Assembly (NCBI GenBank): GCA_022511445.1
Contig: JAFLVE010000107.1
Location: 53,690-117,689 of the forward strand
Length of the DNA stretch: 64,000 bases
Direction: 5' to 3'
Source of the DNA: Clostridiales bacterium
GTDB taxonomy: Bacteria; Bacillota; Clostridia; Christensenellales; Pumilibacteraceae
The notes beneath the pieces were generated by a model. It did not search any database. It was not told the DNA's origin and saw only the letters and a program-made list of their open reading frames with translations. Positions within the stretch are counted from its first letter, which is position 1. Each line of letters starts with the position of its first letter. The position numbers were made by a program, and so were the translations under genes. This document shows, piece after piece, positions 1-10,580 of this stretch.

Positions 1-240
1 TACCGCTCATCGCTCGAAAAGCTCAATATGGCTATGAACAATCCGCGTCAGGGCGGATATAACGCGGGTCAGACTTACGGACAGAACGGGCAAGCCTACG
101 GGCAGAACGGCCCTACCTACGAACAGCCTCCGCAACAACAGCCGCAACAGAGCGGCGAAAACCTCGGCAACTGCCTCTCGTCGTGCTGCTGCGCGTACTG
201 CCTTACCGATTGCTTGTGCTCGGCGCTACGCTGCTTGTAA
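1..240 (+). CDS. C-terminal end of a Gln/Asn/Gly/Tyr-rich, Cys-rich protein (5' end outside window)
   Basis: The frame is open from the first base and ends at TAA 238-240, so this is the last 79 residues of a longer protein. The internal ATG at base 28 has no ribosome site and is not a credible start. After a short helical stretch (SSLEKLNMAMNNP) comes a low-complexity segment of repeated YGQNG units and a Gln/Pro run, then a tail with nine cysteines in about 24 residues, starting GNCLSSCCCAYC. Such a tail could bind metal or be lipid-modified. Some Clostridia proteins of the DUF5685 type end in a similar Cys-rich tail, but that assignment is a guess. The next gene starts on the base after the stop, suggesting one operon. 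Confidence 0.6.
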   Translation, partial: YRSSLEKLNMAMNNPRQGGYNAGQTYGQNGQAYGQNGPTYEQPPQQQPQQSGENLGNCLSSCCCAYCLTDCLCSALRCL

Positions 241-930
241 ATGCGAAGCGGAGCAATAAAAATAACAACTGCCGCAGTTTGCACGGCGCTTGCCGTCATA
301 TTCTGCGTCATGACAGCCTATTTGCCGCTTAGTATAATGCCGTTATACTTTGCGGCTTTCTGTATATTTCTCGCCTGTAAACGCGGGAGCCTGCCGTACG
401 GCATACTTTGCATGCTCGCAACCGTGGGGATAATGTTCGCAATGACGGGGCTGTCCGTTAAATGGCTCTTTCTAGTTTTTATGTTTGCGCCGTACGGACT
501 GCTGACGTACTTTATTCACCGCTTTACTTACTTTAAGGTGAAGTGGGCCGTTATCCGCATTGTAATCGCTTCGCTGTATTTCGACCTTATGCTCGGCATG
601 GTGTATCTCGTCGTCGTTAACGTGGCGAGCGTGGGGCTTGATATTCCGCTTTTTAAGATGATAGAAAAGCTCGGCGGGTATTGGACCTTTGCGCTTGTCG
701 CCAACGTTCTGCTTATCCCGCTCGACTTTATTTTCTCCACGCTCGGGAACGTCGTGCTGAAGCGCCTTCCGGGCGGCGGGGGCGTTAAGCCCGCTAAAAC
801 CGCGGAGGAGAGAACGGAGGACGAAAGAATTTACGACATTTTCGGCTACGCCGTCGACGGGAAAAAAGAAAAGGAAGACAATAAAGAAGACAATAAAGAC
901 GACGGGGAAGACAGCGGCGCCGACGCATAA
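241..930 (+). CDS. Polytopic membrane protein, S-component/DUF2232-like
   Basis: A 229-residue protein whose ATG directly follows the stop of the upstream gene, so translation is probably coupled. About six hydrophobic segments fill residues 8-180. The first 100 residues look like the small integral-membrane substrate subunits of ECF vitamin transporters or the DUF2232 (YybS) family: a Thr/Ala-rich first helix, a PLYFA segment, then KRGSLPYG before a third helix. The last 45 residues are hydrophilic and rich in Glu, Asp and Lys (repeated KEDN units), so probably a cytoplasmic tail. No ECF ATPase lies nearby and no substrate can be assigned. The membrane call is firm; the family call is weak. 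Confidence 0.65.
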   Translation: MRSGAIKITTAAVCTALAVIFCVMTAYLPLSIMPLYFAAFCIFLACKRGSLPYGILCMLATVGIMFAMTGLSVKWLFLVFMFAPYGLLTYFIHRFTYFKVKWAVIRIVIASLYFDLMLGMVYLVVVNVASVGLDIPLFKMIEKLGGYWTFALVANVLLIPLDFIFSTLGNVVLKRLPGGGGVKPAKTAEERTEDERIYDIFGYAVDGKKEKEDNKEDNKDDGEDSGADA

Positions 931-967
931 GATAAGATTCTTCTGCAAAGCTTCGGCATGACAAAAA

Positions 968-1062
968 AGACCGCATACGGGTGTATTTCATAGGGATTTA
1001 CCCGTGGACAAAAAAGCCCACTATACTTCGGAAACGAAGTATAGTGGGCTATACTTTTACTA
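968..1062 (+). repeat. Dispersed ~90-bp repeat, copy A, with a strong hairpin
   Basis: The core is a hairpin, CCCACTATACTTCG / CGAAGTATAGTGGG, at about 1017-1049, preceded by GGGTGTATTTCATAG and ACCCGTGGAC. The same order occurs on the opposite strand at 43854-43942 with roughly 90% identity over about 85 bp by eye. Read on the minus strand, the hairpin is followed by TTTTTT, so it could terminate transcription coming from the Sel1 gene. Confidence 0.75.
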
Positions 1063-1084
1063 TGCGGCTAACGCCTGACCTCCG

Positions 1085-1226
1085 CTGCGTTCGCTGCGCT
1101 CACTTCGGTCGAAATGATGGGCAGGCGGTAGTAAGTGCGACTATACTTATTTTAAGCGGTAACGTTTATACTACCGTCCGTCATTCCGAGCTTGTCGAGG
1201 AATCCGGGCGATCCGCCGCACTTACT
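1085..1226 (+). repeat. Noncoding dispersed repeat of the 'CATTCCGAGC...GAGGAATCC' type
   Basis: Contains CTGCGCTCACTTCGGTCGAA (about 1095-1114) and TCATTCCGAGCTTGTCGAGG (about 1182-1201). These phrases recur in the noncoding DNA of many bacterial genomes and give spurious peptides such as HSELVEES. A perfect 10-bp inverted repeat, AGTAAGTGCG (1130-1139) and CGCACTTACT (1217-1226), bounds the second half and may mark the edges of a small mobile unit. No gene is supported here. Confidence 0.55.
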
Positions 1227-1394
1227 GTTAAACAAATATGATTGTGGTATTTGCGATTCGAGGAGTAAATTTGCTTGCTTGCAATAGCATATTTGCGACG
1301 AATACAAAATCGGTATTATACCACTGCGGTACAATACCGATTATATTTCCATTTCGCAAACACCAAAATGGCGGCTTTTTTATACTACGCTATT

Positions 1395-2486
1395 TTACTT
1401 TTTCTTTTTTGACGACGATTTTTTCGGCGTTGTTTTCTTTTCTTGTTTTTCCGTTGTGAGTTCGGGGACGCGGTAACCGGCGGCTTCCGCTAACGCTTTG
1501 TATTTTTCGGCAAGCTCGGGATCGGGGGCTACGCCCGCGCCTTGAGTGTAGCACAGCGAAAGGTCGACGTACGCCATTGCAAAACCGTGCTCCGCAGAGC
1601 GGCGGTAAAGCGAGAAGGCGCGTTCCTTGTTTTCGGTCACGCCCGTTCCGTTTAGATAGCATTTAGCAAGGTTGTACTGTCCCGAGGGGCATTCCGCGTC
1701 CGCCGACATAGTGTACAGCCTGACCGCCTCTTTTACGTCCTTTTCGACGCCTCGACCCGTTTCGTAGCAAAAGCCGAGGTTTGCGACCGCGACGGCGTTT
1801 CCGAGGTCGGCGGCGCGCTTAAACCACTCGACGGCAAGCTTGTAGTCTGCTGTGACGCCGCTGCCGTTAAGATAGCACATTCCGATATTGTTCATCGCGG
1901 TGGCGTAGCCGAGATGGGCGGCGCGGGAGTAGTAGGAAAACGCCTCGGCGGGATTGCGCTCGACGCCCCGTCCGAAGCTGTAACAATCGCCGACGTTATT
2001 GAGCGCCGCGGGGAAGTCCGCTTCCGCGGCTTCCGAAAAGCATTCGAAAGCTTTTTCGTCGTCTTGCTCTACGCCCAGTCCGCGCTGATAGCAAAACCCG
2101 AGGTCGTTCATTCCGCCAGGGTGGCCTTGCTCCGCGGTCTTACTGAAAATCTCCACCGCTTTTTTGTAGTCCTGCTCGACGATTCCGCTTCCGTCTAAGT
2201 AGAAATGTCCGAGCGTGAACTGCGCGTCGATGTTTCCCGCCTCCGCGGCCTGTTTAATAAGCTCGTAAGCGCGCTTAACGTCGGGCTTTACGCCGAAGCC
2301 GCGCAGATAGCACACGCCGAGCGAGTATATCGCGGGAACGTAGCCGAGCTTTGCGCTTTGGGCGAAGTTTGCGGCGGCTTTACCGAAGTCGACGGGACAT
2401 CCGTCGCCCGAAAAGGCTTTTTCGCCTATATCGAAGTATTTTTTTCCGAGGAACTCGGTAGGTGACAGCGTGGGTTCTTTTGCCAT
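1395..2486 (-). CDS. Sel1-repeat (TPR-like) protein
   Basis: 363 residues starting MAKEPTLSPTEF. I chose this start over an upstream in-frame ATG because AGAGGTG sits just before it on the minus strand. After about 25 residues there are nine consecutive 36-residue Sel1 repeats, the first degenerate. Each has the pattern A..LG.CY..G.GV..D..KA...F..AAE.G (for example NNIGMCYLNGSGVT). Sel1 arrays fold as helical solenoids and mediate protein-protein contacts. No signal peptide is seen, so the protein is probably cytoplasmic. It ends in a Lys/Ser tail (PKKSSSKKKK) like the tails of the uracil permease and pullulanase in this window. Its partner is unknown. Confidence 0.9.
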   Translation of the reverse strand: MAKEPTLSPTEFLGKKYFDIGEKAFSGDGCPVDFGKAAANFAQSAKLGYVPAIYSLGVCYLRGFGVKPDVKRAYELIKQAAEAGNIDAQFTLGHFYLDGSGIVEQDYKKAVEIFSKTAEQGHPGGMNDLGFCYQRGLGVEQDDEKAFECFSEAAEADFPAALNNVGDCYSFGRGVERNPAEAFSYYSRAAHLGYATAMNNIGMCYLNGSGVTADYKLAVEWFKRAADLGNAVAVANLGFCYETGRGVEKDVKEAVRLYTMSADAECPSGQYNLAKCYLNGTGVTENKERAFSLYRRSAEHGFAMAYVDLSLCYTQGAGVAPDPELAEKYKALAEAAGYRVPELTTEKQEKKTTPKKSSSKKKK

Positions 2487-2511
2487 AATACACCTCTTTA
2501 TGCTAAAAGTA

Positions 2512-2540
2512 ATTATAGCACATGATTTTTTGCTTTGCAA
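2512..2540 (-). promoter_or_regulatory. Promoter of the Sel1-repeat gene
   Basis: On the minus strand there is a -35 TTGCAA (2540-2535), a 17-bp spacer and a -10 TATAAT (2517-2512), about 25 nt before the chosen ATG. Confidence 0.65.
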
Positions 2541-2628
2541 GCGATACAAATTATATATGACGATAATAGATTAAAAGCGCCTTATCCGAAAGGGTATAAA
2601 AAAATTATATGCGGCTATAATTTTTTGC

Positions 2629-3192
2629 ATGGTTACTTATTGTATAGGCTCGGCGCGCATCAAGCGCGAATACTTTGCCGATTCTGGCGCAATCGTCCTC
2701 GATAACGTGGAGGTGCTGTTTTGCGCGAGCGAAAACGGCAGAAACTACTTTGCCTACGGCGACGTGCCGTTCGGCTCGTTTACGGTGGAGGAGTATCTGA
2801 CCTACCGCCGCGCGCTGACAACGGAGCCGTTTTCCGAAAAAGCGCTTTTACCATTTAAAATCCCCGCGACTAAAAGAATAAACAAGCTTTGTCCCGCAGA
2901 GCTTAGGTGCGTTATGTTTCTCGAAAAGACGACGGGACATACCGACAAAACGCTTGTCGTAAACCTCGACGGAGTAAAGTATACGCGGCGGAACAACGCG
3001 GCGTTAAAACGGCTTATAAAATCTGTGAACGAAGTTTTCGTCTGCGTCAGCGACGCGCGGTTTGTCGCTAACGCCGATAGGGGGTATAAAACGCTTCTTT
3101 TCGGAAAGCCCGCGGAGGGCATAAAGCCCAGGTTTTATGCTGCGAAAAGGCTTGCTAAAAGGATAGGGGCGCGGCGCGCTTCGATAATGTAG
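2629..3192 (+). CDS. Hypothetical protein with faint ABC-ATPase-like C-terminal half
   Basis: 187 residues, not recognised with confidence. No signal peptide or membrane segment. Residues about 88-150 recall the second half of an ABC ATPase: PAELRCVMFLEK in the place of a signature helix, KTLVVNLDG like Walker B, then NEVFVCVSDARFV in the H-loop position. There is no Walker A motif in the protein, so if related it cannot bind ATP normally. The ATG lies 7 nt after a TATAAT (2616-2621) with no ribosome site, so the mRNA may be leaderless. It stands alone between the Sel1 gene and gyrB. Confidence 0.6.
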   Translation: MVTYCIGSARIKREYFADSGAIVLDNVEVLFCASENGRNYFAYGDVPFGSFTVEEYLTYRRALTTEPFSEKALLPFKIPATKRINKLCPAELRCVMFLEKTTGHTDKTLVVNLDGVKYTRRNNAALKRLIKSVNEVFVCVSDARFVANADRGYKTLLFGKPAEGIKPRFYAAKRLAKRIGARRASIM

Positions 3193-3353
3193 TCGCCTTT
3201 TTCCGTTCGGGGCTCGGTTTCAGAGTGTAAAACCCGAAAAATCGATTGTAAGCGTAATTTATTCCGTACCTAAAAACATTCATTTTTTACTCCGCGTGGC
3301 AAATAGCGCCATTTACGGGCATTTGAGAGAGTGTCCGAAAAATATTTTGATAA

Positions 3354-5375
<2,022 letters not shown>

Positions 5376-5387
5376 GGAGTGTAACTC

Positions 5388-7919
5388 ATGGCTAAAAGAG
5401 GAGTCAGATCGGGAAGCGACGAAGGTAAGGATTTCGTCGATAACACCAAAATAATCAATACCCCCGTCGTCGACGAGATGAAGCAATGCTTTATCGCGTA
5501 CGCAATGGCGGTTAACGTCTCGCGCGCCATACCTGACGTAAGAGACGGTCTTAAACCCGTTCACCGCCGCATTATTTACGCAATGGGCGAGCTCGGGCTT
5601 TGGTCGGACAAGCCGTACAGAAAGTGCGCGCGCGTAGTCGGTGACGTTTTGGGTAAGTACCACCCGCACGGCGATACCGCGGTGTACGACGCGCTCGTTC
5701 GTTTGGCGCAGGACTTTACAATCCGCTATCCGCTTGTAGACGGTCACGGCAACTTCGGCTCGGTCGACGGCGACCCGCCCGCGGCGCAACGTTATACCGA
5801 GGCGAGGCTCGCTAAAATCTCGGACGAGCTGTTACGCGATATCGACAAGGAAACGGTCGACTGGACCAATAACTTCGACGATTCGCTTCAAGAGCCCACC
5901 GTTCTCCCGTCGCGTTTCCCCAACCTTTTGGTAAACGGCTCGGACGGTATCGCGGTAGGTATGGCGACGAATATTCCGCCGCACAACCTCGGCGAGGTAA
6001 TTAACGCAATCGACGCGCTTATCGACGATCCCGATATTTCGGTGGACGACCTTATGAAGTTCGTGCCCGCGCCCGACTATCCGACGGGCGGACTGATTAT
6101 GGGCAGGGCGAACATAAAGCGCGCGTACAAGACCGGCCGCGGCGGCGTTATTATCCGCGCTAAGGCGGAAATTGAGGAATATCCCGTGCGCGAGGGTAGC
6201 GAGACGATGCGTCAGCGCATAGTCGTAACCGAGATTCCGTATCAGGTCAACAAGGAAAAGCTTATAATCCAAATTGCCGACCTCGTCAAGGAAAAGCGTA
6301 TAGAGGGCATTTCCGACATTAAGGAAGAGTCAGACCGCGAGGGTATGCGTATCGTAATCGAGGTCAAGCGCGACGCGCAGGCGCAGGTCGTACTTAACAC
6401 GCTTTATAAGCACACCAATCTTCAGGTTTCGCAGGGCATAACCTTCCTCGCGCTTGCCGACGGCGAGCCCAAGGTGCTTAACCTTAAGGAGATGCTCGAG
6501 TATTACGTAAAGCATCAAATAGAGGTAGTAACGCGCCGTACCCGTCACGATCTTGCCGCGGCGCAGGAGCGCGCGCACATAGTCGAAGGTCTTGTAAAAG
6601 CGCAGGCGAATATCGACAGGGTAATTAAGATAATCAAGCAAAGCCGCGATAACGTCGAGGCGGCGGAAAAACTAATGGAGGAGTTCTACCTCTCCGACAA
6701 GCAGGCTAACGCCATTCTCGAAATGAAGCTGCGCCGCTTGACGAGCCTCGAAATAGACGCATTGCAAAACGAGCTTGTCAATCTCAACAACAAGATTGCC
6801 GACTTCAAGAGCATACTCGCAAGTCCCAAGCGCGTTACCGATATTGTTAAAAGCGAGCTTCAGGAGATTAAGGAAAGCTACGACAATCCGAGAAGGTCGG
6901 AGCTTTGCATAGACTACAACGAGATAGACATCGGAGATCTTATCGACCGCGAGGACGTCGTTATCTCGATGACCCACTACGGCTACATCAAGCGCCTTCC
7001 CACCACCGAGTACAAAACTCAGCACCGCGGTGGCAAGGGCGTTACGGCGCACAGACCCAAGGAAGAGGACTTCGTGGAGAACATGTTCGTAACGAACACG
7101 CACGACACCCTCCTGTTCTTTACCAATTACGGCAGAGTTTACGCCGACAAAGCGTACGTCGTTCCCGAGGCGGAACGCACCGCGCGTGGCAGGGCGATAG
7201 TCAACCTCCTCCAGCTTTCGGAGGGCGAAAAGGTGTCCGCGGTCATTCCCATTAAGGACGACGAATACAAGGGCAACCTCGTTATGGCGACCAAGCGCGG
7301 CATGATTAAAAAGACGGCGCTCACCGAGTTCAGACTTATAAGGCGTATCGGCAAGGTTGCTATCAAGCTGTGCGAGGGCGACGAGCTTATTTCCGTTCAG
7401 CAGACGGGCGGTATCGACGAGATTATTATCGCGTCGCAGACTGGTAAGTGCATACGCTTCTCCGAGGAGAACGTAAGGCTTATGGGCAGAGACACGCAGG
7501 GCGTTCGCGCAATGAAGCTTGCCGAGGACGACAACGTTGTCGATATGGCGATAGTTCGTCCCGACTGCGACATCCTTACCGTCAGCGAAAACGGCTTCGG
7601 AAAACGCACCGATATCGACGAGTTCAGACTGCAGTCCCGTGCAGGCAAGGGCATTAAGGCGGGTACGTTTAACAGCAAGACGGGCAGGCTCGTCAATATG
7701 AAGCTCGTCAATCCCGAGGACGATATAATGGTCATCTCCGACAACGGCACCATTATAAGAATGCTCGTTAAGGAAGTTTCCAAGATAAGCCGCGACACCC
7801 AGGGCGTAAGAATGATGCGCGTCAAGAACCAGGGCACAGTCGTTTGCGTAGCCACCGCGCCCCACCAAGAGATAATCGAGGATGACGGCGGCAGCGGCGA
7901 GGGCGAGTCAGCAGAATAA
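5388..7919 (+). CDS. gyrA: DNA gyrase subunit A
   Basis: 843 residues. It cuts and rejoins DNA: the catalytic tyrosine is Tyr136 in [10 protein letters not shown]. The quinolone-determining region reads [10 protein letters not shown], with Thr97 at the E. coli Ser83 position and Asp101 at the Asp87 position; threonine there is the wild type in several clostridia. The C-terminal DNA-wrapping domain begins with the gyrase box QHRGGKG at 545-551, which separates it from ParC, and shows repeated beta-pinwheel blades. The protein ends in an acidic tail. It is co-transcribed with gyrB (start preceded by AAGGAG) and followed by a strong terminator. Confidence 0.98.
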   Translation: MAKRGVRSGSDEGKDFVDNTKIINTPVVDEMKQCFIAYAMAVNVSRAIPDVRDGLKPVHRRIIYAMGELGLWSDKPYRKCARVVGDVLGKYHPHGDTAVYDALVRLAQDFTIRYPLVDGHGNFGSVDGDPPAAQRYTEARLAKISDELLRDIDKETVDWTNNFDDSLQEPTVLPSRFPNLLVNGSDGIAVGMATNIPPHNLGEVINAIDALIDDPDISVDDLMKFVPAPDYPTGGLIMGRANIKRAYKTGRGGVIIRAKAEIEEYPVREGSETMRQRIVVTEIPYQVNKEKLIIQIADLVKEKRIEGISDIKEESDREGMRIVIEVKRDAQAQVVLNTLYKHTNLQVSQGITFLALADGEPKVLNLKEMLEYYVKHQIEVVTRRTRHDLAAAQERAHIVEGLVKAQANIDRVIKIIKQSRDNVEAAEKLMEEFYLSDKQANAILEMKLRRLTSLEIDALQNELVNLNNKIADFKSILASPKRVTDIVKSELQEIKESYDNPRRSELCIDYNEIDIGDLIDREDVVISMTHYGYIKRLPTTEYKTQHRGGKGVTAHRPKEEDFVENMFVTNTHDTLLFFTNYGRVYADKAYVVPEAERTARGRAIVNLLQLSEGEKVSAVIPIKDDEYKGNLVMATKRGMIKKTALTEFRLIRRIGKVAIKLCEGDELISVQQTGGIDEIIIASQTGKCIRFSEENVRLMGRDTQGVRAMKLAEDDNVVDMAIVRPDCDILTVSENGFGKRTDIDEFRLQSRAGKGIKAGTFNSKTGRLVNMKLVNPEDDIMVISDNGTIIRMLVKEVSKISRDTQGVRMMRVKNQGTVVCVATAPHQEIIEDDGGSGEGESAE

Positions 7920-7963
7920 TTTTGCTTCCGAATTTAATTAAATAACCGACTTAAAAAGAACAC

Positions 7964-7989
7964 GGCGCGGCTTTATGCCGCGCCTTTTT
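7964..7989 (+). terminator. Terminator after gyrA
   Basis: Perfect 8-bp stem GGCGCGGC / GCCGCGCC with loop TTTAT, followed by TTTTT. Confidence 0.9.
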
Positions 7990-7991
7990 AT

Positions 7992-8540
7992 AGGCTCCCC
8001 TGTGCAAGGGGCGCGACGCGTTAAGCAAACAGTCCGGTGGACTGTTTGTAGCCAAAGCGGGGAGCAATCTATGATTGCAACCTGGGCCGAAGGCTGGCTG
8101 CGAAGCAGACTGAGGGGCTGTTAAATGGATAGAAAACACAACACTAAATTAACATCAAATTCACGAGAATTGCGAAATAATATGACAAAAGAAGAAAAGC
8201 ATCTGTGGTATGACTTTTTAAAATCCTATCCGGTGCGCTTTAATCGTCAAAAAGTGCTTGGAAAATATATCGCGGATTTTTATTGTTACAAAGCTAAACT
8301 GGTAATAGAATTAGACGGCTCACAGCATTTTGAAGAAAAGGGCATGGCATACGACGAAGAGAGAACGGAATACTTAAAGCAATACGGATTAACAGTAATC
8401 CGCGTGGCAAACAATATGGTGAATAAGCGGTTTAGAGCCGTATGTGAATATATTGATAATTATGTACAGGATTATTTGCAGAATCATTGACAGCCCCTCA
8501 GTCGCCTAACGGCGACAGCTCCCCTTACACAGGGGAGCCT
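7992..8540 (+). mobile_element. Inverted-repeat element carrying a DUF559 gene
   Basis: A 549-bp unit. The outer ends are 20-bp inverted repeats with one mismatch (7992-8011 and 8521-8540; core GGCTCCCCTGTG). The inner ends are 16-bp inverted repeats with one mismatch (8109-8124 and 8487-8502; core ACTGAGGGGCTGT). The single gene fills the inside exactly: its ATG is the base after the left inner repeat and its stop lies in the right one. A further arm lies at 8573-8627 and an arm fragment at 28996-29008. There is no transposase. The element sits directly behind the gyrA terminator. TTATA-like sequence on both sides could be a target duplication, but this is uncertain. Confidence 0.6.
8125..8490 (+). 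CDS. DUF559 family protein, PD-(D/E)XK / Vsr-like nuclease fold
   Basis: 121 residues, matching the usual length of stand-alone DUF559 proteins. These are thought to share the fold of the Vsr and MutH endonucleases. Visible hallmarks are RELRNNMTKEEKHLWYDFL at the N-terminus, the RFNRQKVLGKYIADFYC segment, and LVIELDGSQH with the predicted catalytic Asp/Glu, then YLKQYGLTVIRV. The GAGGGG of the left inner repeat lies about 8 nt before the ATG and can act as its ribosome site. The gene is enclosed by the inverted repeats listed separately. Its substrate is unknown; a nick or cut at the repeat hairpins is a hypothesis. Confidence 0.88.
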   Translation: MDRKHNTKLTSNSRELRNNMTKEEKHLWYDFLKSYPVRFNRQKVLGKYIADFYCYKAKLVIELDGSQHFEEKGMAYDEERTEYLKQYGLTVIRVANNMVNKRFRAVCEYIDNYVQDYLQNH

Positions 8541-8572
8541 TATACCGATATAGGCTTACAGGTTAATTAAGC

Positions 8573-8627
8573 AGCAGCCCCTCAATTGGCTAACGACGAT
8601 AGCTCCCCTTACATAGGGGAGCCTTTT
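8573..8627 (+). repeat. Extra arm of the DUF559-type repeat
   Basis: Same orientation and order as the right end of the element at 8488-8540 (CAGCCCCTCA, a short hairpin, AGCTCCCCTTAC, GGGGAGCCT), with several substitutions. It ends in TTTTTTT and may also terminate transcription. Together with 8541-8734, which shows nothing else, it fills the gap before nifS. Confidence 0.75.
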
Positions 8628-8734
8628 TTTGCGAGTTGTACATACATCACTTGCTCGGGGGAAGTCTTACAATCTCGATGTATTATTCGTATTATTGTTT
8701 TATGTGGATAGAAAAAAATATTGTGCGTAAACGG

Positions 8735-8763
8735 TTGACAAGAAGGGGAACGCACTGTATAAT
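8735..8763 (+). promoter_or_regulatory. nifS-nifU promoter
   Basis: Consensus -35 TTGACA (8735-8740), 17-bp spacer and TATAAT (8758-8763). It lies inside the longest possible nifS frame, so it shows that translation must begin further downstream. No Rrf2/IscR-type operator was recognised. Confidence 0.85.
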
Positions 8764-8806
8764 ACCGTTAGTGTTAATTCATACTAAATTACTGGGAATT
8801 AAAATC

Positions 8807-10009
8807 GTGAAAGAAACAAGGAAAACAATCTATGTAGATAACGCCGCGACCACCGCTATGAGCGAGCGCGCAATAAAGGCGGCGCTCCCGTATATGCAGG
8901 AGGTGTACGGCAATCCGTCGTCGCTTCACACGGTTGGGCAAGTCGCGAAGGAAGCGTTGGAGGCTGCTCGTGAGAGGATTGCGGCACGGCTTAACTGCGA
9001 TCCGCGCGAGGTGTATTTTACTTCGGGCGGAAGCGAGGCGGACAATCAGGCAATTCGTTCGGCGGCGGAAAACGGATTAAAGCGCGGCAAGAAGCATATT
9101 ATTTCGACTGCGTTCGAGCATCACGCCGTATTACACACGCTAAAAAAGCTGGAGCGCGACGGGTTTGAAGTGACCTATCTTCCCGTGGGCGAAAAGGGAA
9201 TAGTGACAAAGGAACAGGTGGAGGCGGCGATTCGTCCCGACACGGCGCTTGTTACTATTATGTTTGCAAACAACGAGATAGGCACGATTCAGCCCATTGC
9301 GGAAATAGGCGCGGTCTGCAAGGCGAAGGGCGTACCCTTCCACACCGACGCGGTGCAGGCGGTAGGACATATTCCCGTCGACGTCAAGGCGATGAATATC
9401 GACATGCTCTCCCTCTCCGCGCATAAATTCCACGGTCCCAAGGGCGTGGGCGCGCTATATTGCCGGCGCGGGCTTATCCTTAATAACCTTATCGACGGCG
9501 GGGCGCAGGAGCGCGGAAAGCGCGCCGGTACAGAGAATCTGCCCTGGATTGTCGCCATGGCGGAAGCGCTCGACGAGGCGTGCGAGAGCATGGATAAGGT
9601 CGCCGCAAAAGAACGTAAGCTTTTGGATAAGCTTATCGACGGACTTACAAAAATCCCGCACTCCAAGCTCAACGGCGACAGAGAAAAAAGACTTCCCTCT
9701 ATTGTCAATATGTGCTTTGAGGGAATAGAAGGCGAAGGGCTTCTTCTTCACCTTGACGACAGGGGTATTTGCGCCTCGTCCGGCTCGGCGTGCACGTCGG
9801 GCTCACTCGACCCGTCGCACGTACTACTCTCGCTCGGGCTTCCGCACGAGGTGGCGCACGGCTCGCTTAGAATAAGCCTTTCGGAAAAAACGACAAGCGC
9901 CGACGTCGACGCGATATTAAAAGCGGTTCCCGAGGTTGTGGCGTACCTGCGCAACATGTCGCCCGTGTGGGAGGCGCTCGAAAAAGGAGAAAAACCGCAC
10001 CTCCTGTAA
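8807..10009 (+). CDS. nifS: Cysteine desulfurase (NifS/IscS family)
   Basis: Takes sulphur from L-cysteine for iron-sulphur cluster assembly, using pyridoxal phosphate. 400 residues from GTG 8807. I chose this start because it lies 43 nt after the -10 box and gives the family N-terminus ([10 protein letters not shown]). PLP-binding Lys207 is in SLSAHKFHG; His in AFEHHAVL stacks on the cofactor; the catalytic cysteine is Cys329 in [10 protein letters not shown]. The class I loop and full length fit NifS/IscS rather than SufS. The scaffold gene follows 58 bp later, so the two form an assembly operon. The C-terminal ten residues are not conserved. Confidence 0.95.
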   Translation: MKETRKTIYVDNAATTAMSERAIKAALPYMQEVYGNPSSLHTVGQVAKEALEAARERIAARLNCDPREVYFTSGGSEADNQAIRSAAENGLKRGKKHIISTAFEHHAVLHTLKKLERDGFEVTYLPVGEKGIVTKEQVEAAIRPDTALVTIMFANNEIGTIQPIAEIGAVCKAKGVPFHTDAVQAVGHIPVDVKAMNIDMLSLSAHKFHGPKGVGALYCRRGLILNNLIDGGAQERGKRAGTENLPWIVAMAEALDEACESMDKVAAKERKLLDKLIDGLTKIPHSKLNGDREKRLPSIVNMCFEGIEGEGLLLHLDDRGICASSGSACTSGSLDPSHVLLSLGLPHEVAHGSLRISLSEKTTSADVDAILKAVPEVVAYLRNMSPVWEALEKGEKPHLL

Positions 10010-10067
10010 TGCGGTCAAACACGGCGCCGAGCGGCGCGAAAAGAATAAAAGTTAAAGGAGAATAATT

Positions 10068-10493
10068 ATGGCATTATACAGCGAAAAGGTTATGGACCAT
10101 TTCAGGAACCCGCGCAACGTGGGTAAGCTTGACGACGCCGACGGTATCGGCGAGGTGGGCAACGCGCGCTGCGGCGACATTATGAAAATTTATATTAAGG
10201 TGGAAAACGACATTATCGTTGACGTAAAGTTTAACACCTTCGGCTGCGGCAGCGCAATCGCTTCGTCGTCAATGGCGACCGAGATGATTAAGGGTAAGCA
10301 TATAGGCGAGGCGCTCGAGCTTACCAATAAGGCTGTTGCGGAAGCGCTCGACGGACTCCCCGCGCACAAAATGCACTGCTCGGTGCTCGCGGAGGAGGCA
10401 ATCCGCGCCGCGATAAAGAACTATTACGACACGCACGGTATATCGTACGATCCCGCAATGTTTCCCGAGCCGCACGACGAAGAGGAAGAATAA
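10068..10493 (+). CDS. nifU: Iron-sulphur scaffold protein (IscU/NifU N-terminal type)
   Basis: 141 residues. It is the platform on which clusters are built from sulphur supplied by the desulfurase next door. The three cluster-binding cysteines are Cys35 (ARCGD), Cys60 (FGCGSA) and Cys104 ([10 protein letters not shown]). Asp37 is the conserved aspartate that governs cluster release. It lacks the ferredoxin and C-terminal NifU domains, as in other stand-alone Clostridia proteins. The tail is acidic (EPHDEEEE). The ribosome site AAAGGAG precedes the ATG. A terminator closes the operon at 10533. Confidence 0.95.
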   Translation: MALYSEKVMDHFRNPRNVGKLDDADGIGEVGNARCGDIMKIYIKVENDIIVDVKFNTFGCGSAIASSSMATEMIKGKHIGEALELTNKAVAEALDGLPAHKMHCSVLAEEAIRAAIKNYYDTHGISYDPAMFPEPHDEEEE

Positions 10494-10532
10494 AAGGCAT
10501 TTTGTCGGTATAAAAACAAAGAACAAAAAAAT

Positions 10533-10559
10533 AAGACGGCGTAAATCCGTCTTTTTTTT
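10533..10559 (+). terminator. Terminator after nifU
   Basis: AAGACGG / CCGTCTT stem with loop CGTAAAT, then a run of eight T. Also faces the end of the convergent kinase gene. Confidence 0.85.
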
Positions 10560-10580
10560 GTTGGGATATGCGGAAGTAAG

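Larger units (their letters stand above)
931..1394. other. Intergenic region of 464 bp, repeats only
   Basis: Besides the two repeats listed separately it holds a hairpin at 1308-1342 (AATCGGTATT / AATACCGATT). This is a possible minus-strand terminator for the Sel1 gene, though the T tract is weak. Short open frames here run through the repeats and have no ribosome sites. Confidence 0.6.

Noticed and set aside
981..1241. 86-residue open frame ending in HSELVEES-type sequence
   Set aside because: Runs through two noncoding dispersed repeats; this peptide is a known artefact of the repeat.
5670..5690. Quinolone-resistance change (Thr97 in GyrA)
   Set aside because: Threonine at the Ser83 position is the wild type in several clostridia, so it is not evidence of selection.
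6672..7868. 398-residue open frame on the minus strand
   Set aside because: Antisense to gyrA with no start signals.
8636..8806. 57 extra N-terminal codons for NifS
   Set aside because: The consensus promoter at 8735-8763 lies within them.
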